From Dyella_A sp049445995 (lineage in GTDB: Bacteria; Pseudomonadota; Gammaproteobacteria; Xanthomonadales; Rhodanobacteraceae): a stretch of 13,608 nt of DNA. The notes beneath the pieces are model-generated. The model searched no databases. It was not told where the DNA came from and worked only from the letters and a program-made list of their open reading frames with translations. Position 1 is the stretch's first letter. The number at the start of each line of letters is the position of its first letter. Below, in pieces: positions 12,921 to 13,608 of this stretch. The DNA lies in assembly GCF_049445995.1 (NCBI RefSeq), contig NZ_JBMSDZ010000038.1, positions 1 through 13,608 on the forward strand. Direction: 5' to 3'. Position numbers and translations under genes: made by a program.

Positions 12921-13165
12921 GCTCGTGTTGGTCTTTCGTGTCGTGTGTTTCGCCCAGCTTCGCGCTGGCTTGTCGTCTCTCGCCGCAGCAGCACTCCGCG
13001 CGGCATTGCGGCAATGCCCTCCGCTTTCAAAGCTGGTAGTTTGTGGGGGTCGGTTGCTCGTCGTTCTGCGCTCATCCAGGCCAACAGCCTCGCCCAAGCG
13101 CACCGCGTCGCAACCGTCTAACTTCTCGTCCAAGCGGACGGCTGCGCCGCCGCTTAACTCAAGCG
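12911..13165 (+). mobile_element. Cassette 1, about 255 bp, no convincing gene
   Basis: The unit between the probable attI core and the cut point of attC1 has no credible complete ORF. The longest + frame runs unstopped through attC1 into cassette 2, and the - strand frame starts inside attC1. It contains a perfect 8-bp palindrome GGCATTGC-G-GCAATGCC at 13002-13018 and a smaller CCAGC/GCTGG hairpin near 12954-12968. It may be a decayed cassette, or carry a promoter or a structured RNA; the sequence does not decide between these. Confidence 0.5.
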
Positions 13166-13171
13166 TTAGAT
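13116..13171 (+). other. attC site 1 (56 bp), end of cassette 1
   Basis: The left core GTCTAAC (13116-13122, RYYYAAC) and right core GTTAGAT (13165-13171, GTTRRRY) enclose an imperfect hairpin: AAGCGGACGGC (13132-13142), loop TGC, GCCGCCGCTT (13146-13155). The unpaired A at 13138 is the extra-helical base expected of attC. The expected cut lies between G13165 and T13166. Confidence 0.9.
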
Positions 13172-13177
13172 GCCACC

Positions 13178-13441
13178 ATGTTCAAAGGAACATTTGTCAT
13201 CCTTGTCGTGCTGAACTTGGTGGCGTTCTACTTCAGCGCCGAGAGATTCCTCATATCCCTTGCGCCGCCGCACCTGCTCGGCGAGTGCACTCAAGGTGCG
13301 CTGAGCCAGGCTGTACATGAGGCTAGTGACGCGATGCAAAACTTTCTTATCCCGGCCGCGATGTGGCTAGTTGGGGCAGCGCTGGTAGATCTCGTCTTTA
13401 CTGGTATCGTCATCTTCCGCAGGTCCGGCAACGGCACCTAA
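13178..13441 (+). CDS. Cassette 2 gene: 87-residue membrane protein of unknown function
   Basis: The ATG at 13178 lies seven bases after the right core of attC1, and the TAA stop (13439-13441) is inside the left core of attC2, so the gene fills its cassette as is usual. Two hydrophobic helices, about 6-20 (FVILVVLNLVAFYF) and 57-80 (LIPAAMWLVGAALVDLVFTGIVIF), flank a 35-residue loop with one cysteine (GECTQGALSQAVHEASDAM). The C-terminus RRSGNGT is basic, so both ends probably face the cytoplasm. No family is recognised. No clear ribosome site precedes the ATG; translation may be leaderless-like or coupled to read-through from upstream. Base composition is lower in GC than the chromosomal genes to the left, consistent with acquired DNA. 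Confidence 0.75.
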   Translation: MFKGTFVILVVLNLVAFYFSAERFLISLAPPHLLGECTQGALSQAVHEASDAMQNFLIPAAMWLVGAALVDLVFTGIVIFRRSGNGT

Positions 13442-13491
13442 CCAGTCATCCAAGCGGACGGCTGCGCCGCCGCTTAATTCCAGCGTTAGAC
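13436..13491 (+). other. attC site 2 (56 bp), end of cassette 2
   Basis: Left core ACCTAAC (13436-13442) and right core GTTAGAC (13485-13491) surround the same hairpin as attC1: AAGCGGACGGC (13452-13462), TGC, GCCGCCGCTT (13466-13475), extra-helical A at 13458. The central 29 bases are identical to attC1, and total length is the same. Confidence 0.92.
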
Positions 13492-13521
13492 GTCCACAGC
13501 AACAGAGCTGGGAGATTGCGA

Positions 13522-13608
13522 ATGAGGAAACTTCTGGCCCTGATCGCGGCAGCCACGGTTTCGGCTTTCACCGGCGACACCCAAGCACAAACATCAGTGC
13601 CGCATAGC
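13522..13608 (+). CDS. Cassette 3 gene: start of a secreted protein (cut by window end)
   Basis: An ATG at 13522 follows GGGAG (13510-13514) at good spacing and opens 29 codons without a stop up to the window end. The product begins MRKLLALIAAATVSAFTG and DTQAQTS, a typical signal peptide: basic start, hydrophobic core and an Ala-Gln-Ala-like cleavage area near residues 20-23. The protein is therefore probably exported. Nothing of the mature protein is visible, so no function can be given. It is the third cassette of the array, starting 30 bases after attC2. Confidence 0.65.
   Translation, partial: MRKLLALIAAATVSAFTGDTQAQTSVPHS

Larger units (their letters stand above)
11745..13608. mobile_element. 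Integron: intI, attI region and at least three gene cassettes (right end outside window)
   Basis: An integrase with the integron-specific insertion is transcribed away from an array of units separated by two 56-bp attC sites that share a 29-base core. Order from left: intI (-), repeat-rich attI/promoter region, cassette 1 (about 12911-13165), cassette 2 (13166-13485), cassette 3 (from 13486). Near-identical attC sites are typical of sedentary chromosomal integrons rather than of the mobile resistance classes. No resistance gene is seen. Confidence 0.9.

Noticed and set aside
12925..13320. Open frame running from cassette 1 through attC1 into cassette 2
   Set aside because: It translates the attC hairpin, overlaps the better ORF at 13178-13441, and has no ribosome site; natural cassette genes end at or before their attC.
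13116..13491. Two near-identical blocks 320 bases apart considered as a CRISPR array
   Set aside because: Only two copies with a 264-base gene between them and the RYYYAAC/GTTRRRY ends of attC; these are integron sites.
1..13608. tRNA, rRNA and riboswitch genes
   Set aside because: No cloverleaf, rRNA segment or known riboswitch core was recognised by eye on either strand; the corA leader shows no M-box-like features.

Overview
The window is high-GC DNA, almost certainly from the order Xanthomonadales (Xanthomonadaceae or Rhodanobacteraceae, of the Rhodanobacter/Dyella/Luteibacter/Xanthomonas kind). Four things point there: a MurL-MurD2 peptidoglycan pair, a STAS-CheY-CheA set next to flagellar export genes, several families of REP-like palindromes in the intergenic spaces, and an integron integrase followed by attC sites. 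The exact genus cannot be read from the sequence.

Left part (1-3650, + strand): the last 36 codons of an unidentified gene; a frameshifted DUF559 (VSR-like nuclease fold) gene bracketed by inverted copies of a C/G-rich palindrome; then murL and murD2. By family knowledge MurD2 adds L-Glu to UDP-MurNAc-L-Ala and MurL epimerises it to D-Glu, a route that can replace MurI plus MurD. One copy of the palindrome sits in frame inside murL. A perfect 27-bp inverted repeat fills the murL-murD2 gap. A tiny CxxC ORF overlaps the end of murD2.

Middle (3650-7020): a spacer full of palindromes, a secreted/membrane DUF4105 (Lnb N-terminal-like) protein, a CorA-type metal channel, and a decayed 0.7-kb spacer with fragments resembling an IS110 transposase and a TetR regulator, plus a terminator-like hairpin.

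Motility block (7020-11590): on the - strand, STAS protein, CheY and CheA in one operon; divergently on the + strand, a FliK-like hook-length protein and a small FlhB C-terminal-like protein joined by an ATGA overlap. Both directions carry good matches to FliA (sigma-28) promoters, 9760-9786 (-) and 9987-10013 (+), with a long inverted repeat between them. The two operons look like one co-regulated late-flagellar locus.

Right part (11745-13608): an integron. intI lies on the - strand; upstream of it is an unusual set of four 12-13-bp repeats in two tandem pairs, a probable attI core at about 12910, an ORF-less first cassette, a 56-bp attC, a second cassette encoding a small two-helix membrane protein, a nearly identical 56-bp attC, and a third cassette cut by the window end that starts with a signal peptide. 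The strongest candidates for undescribed biology are the palindrome-bracketed DUF559 unit with its in-frame copy in murL, the repeat architecture of the attI/PintI region, and the cassette contents.
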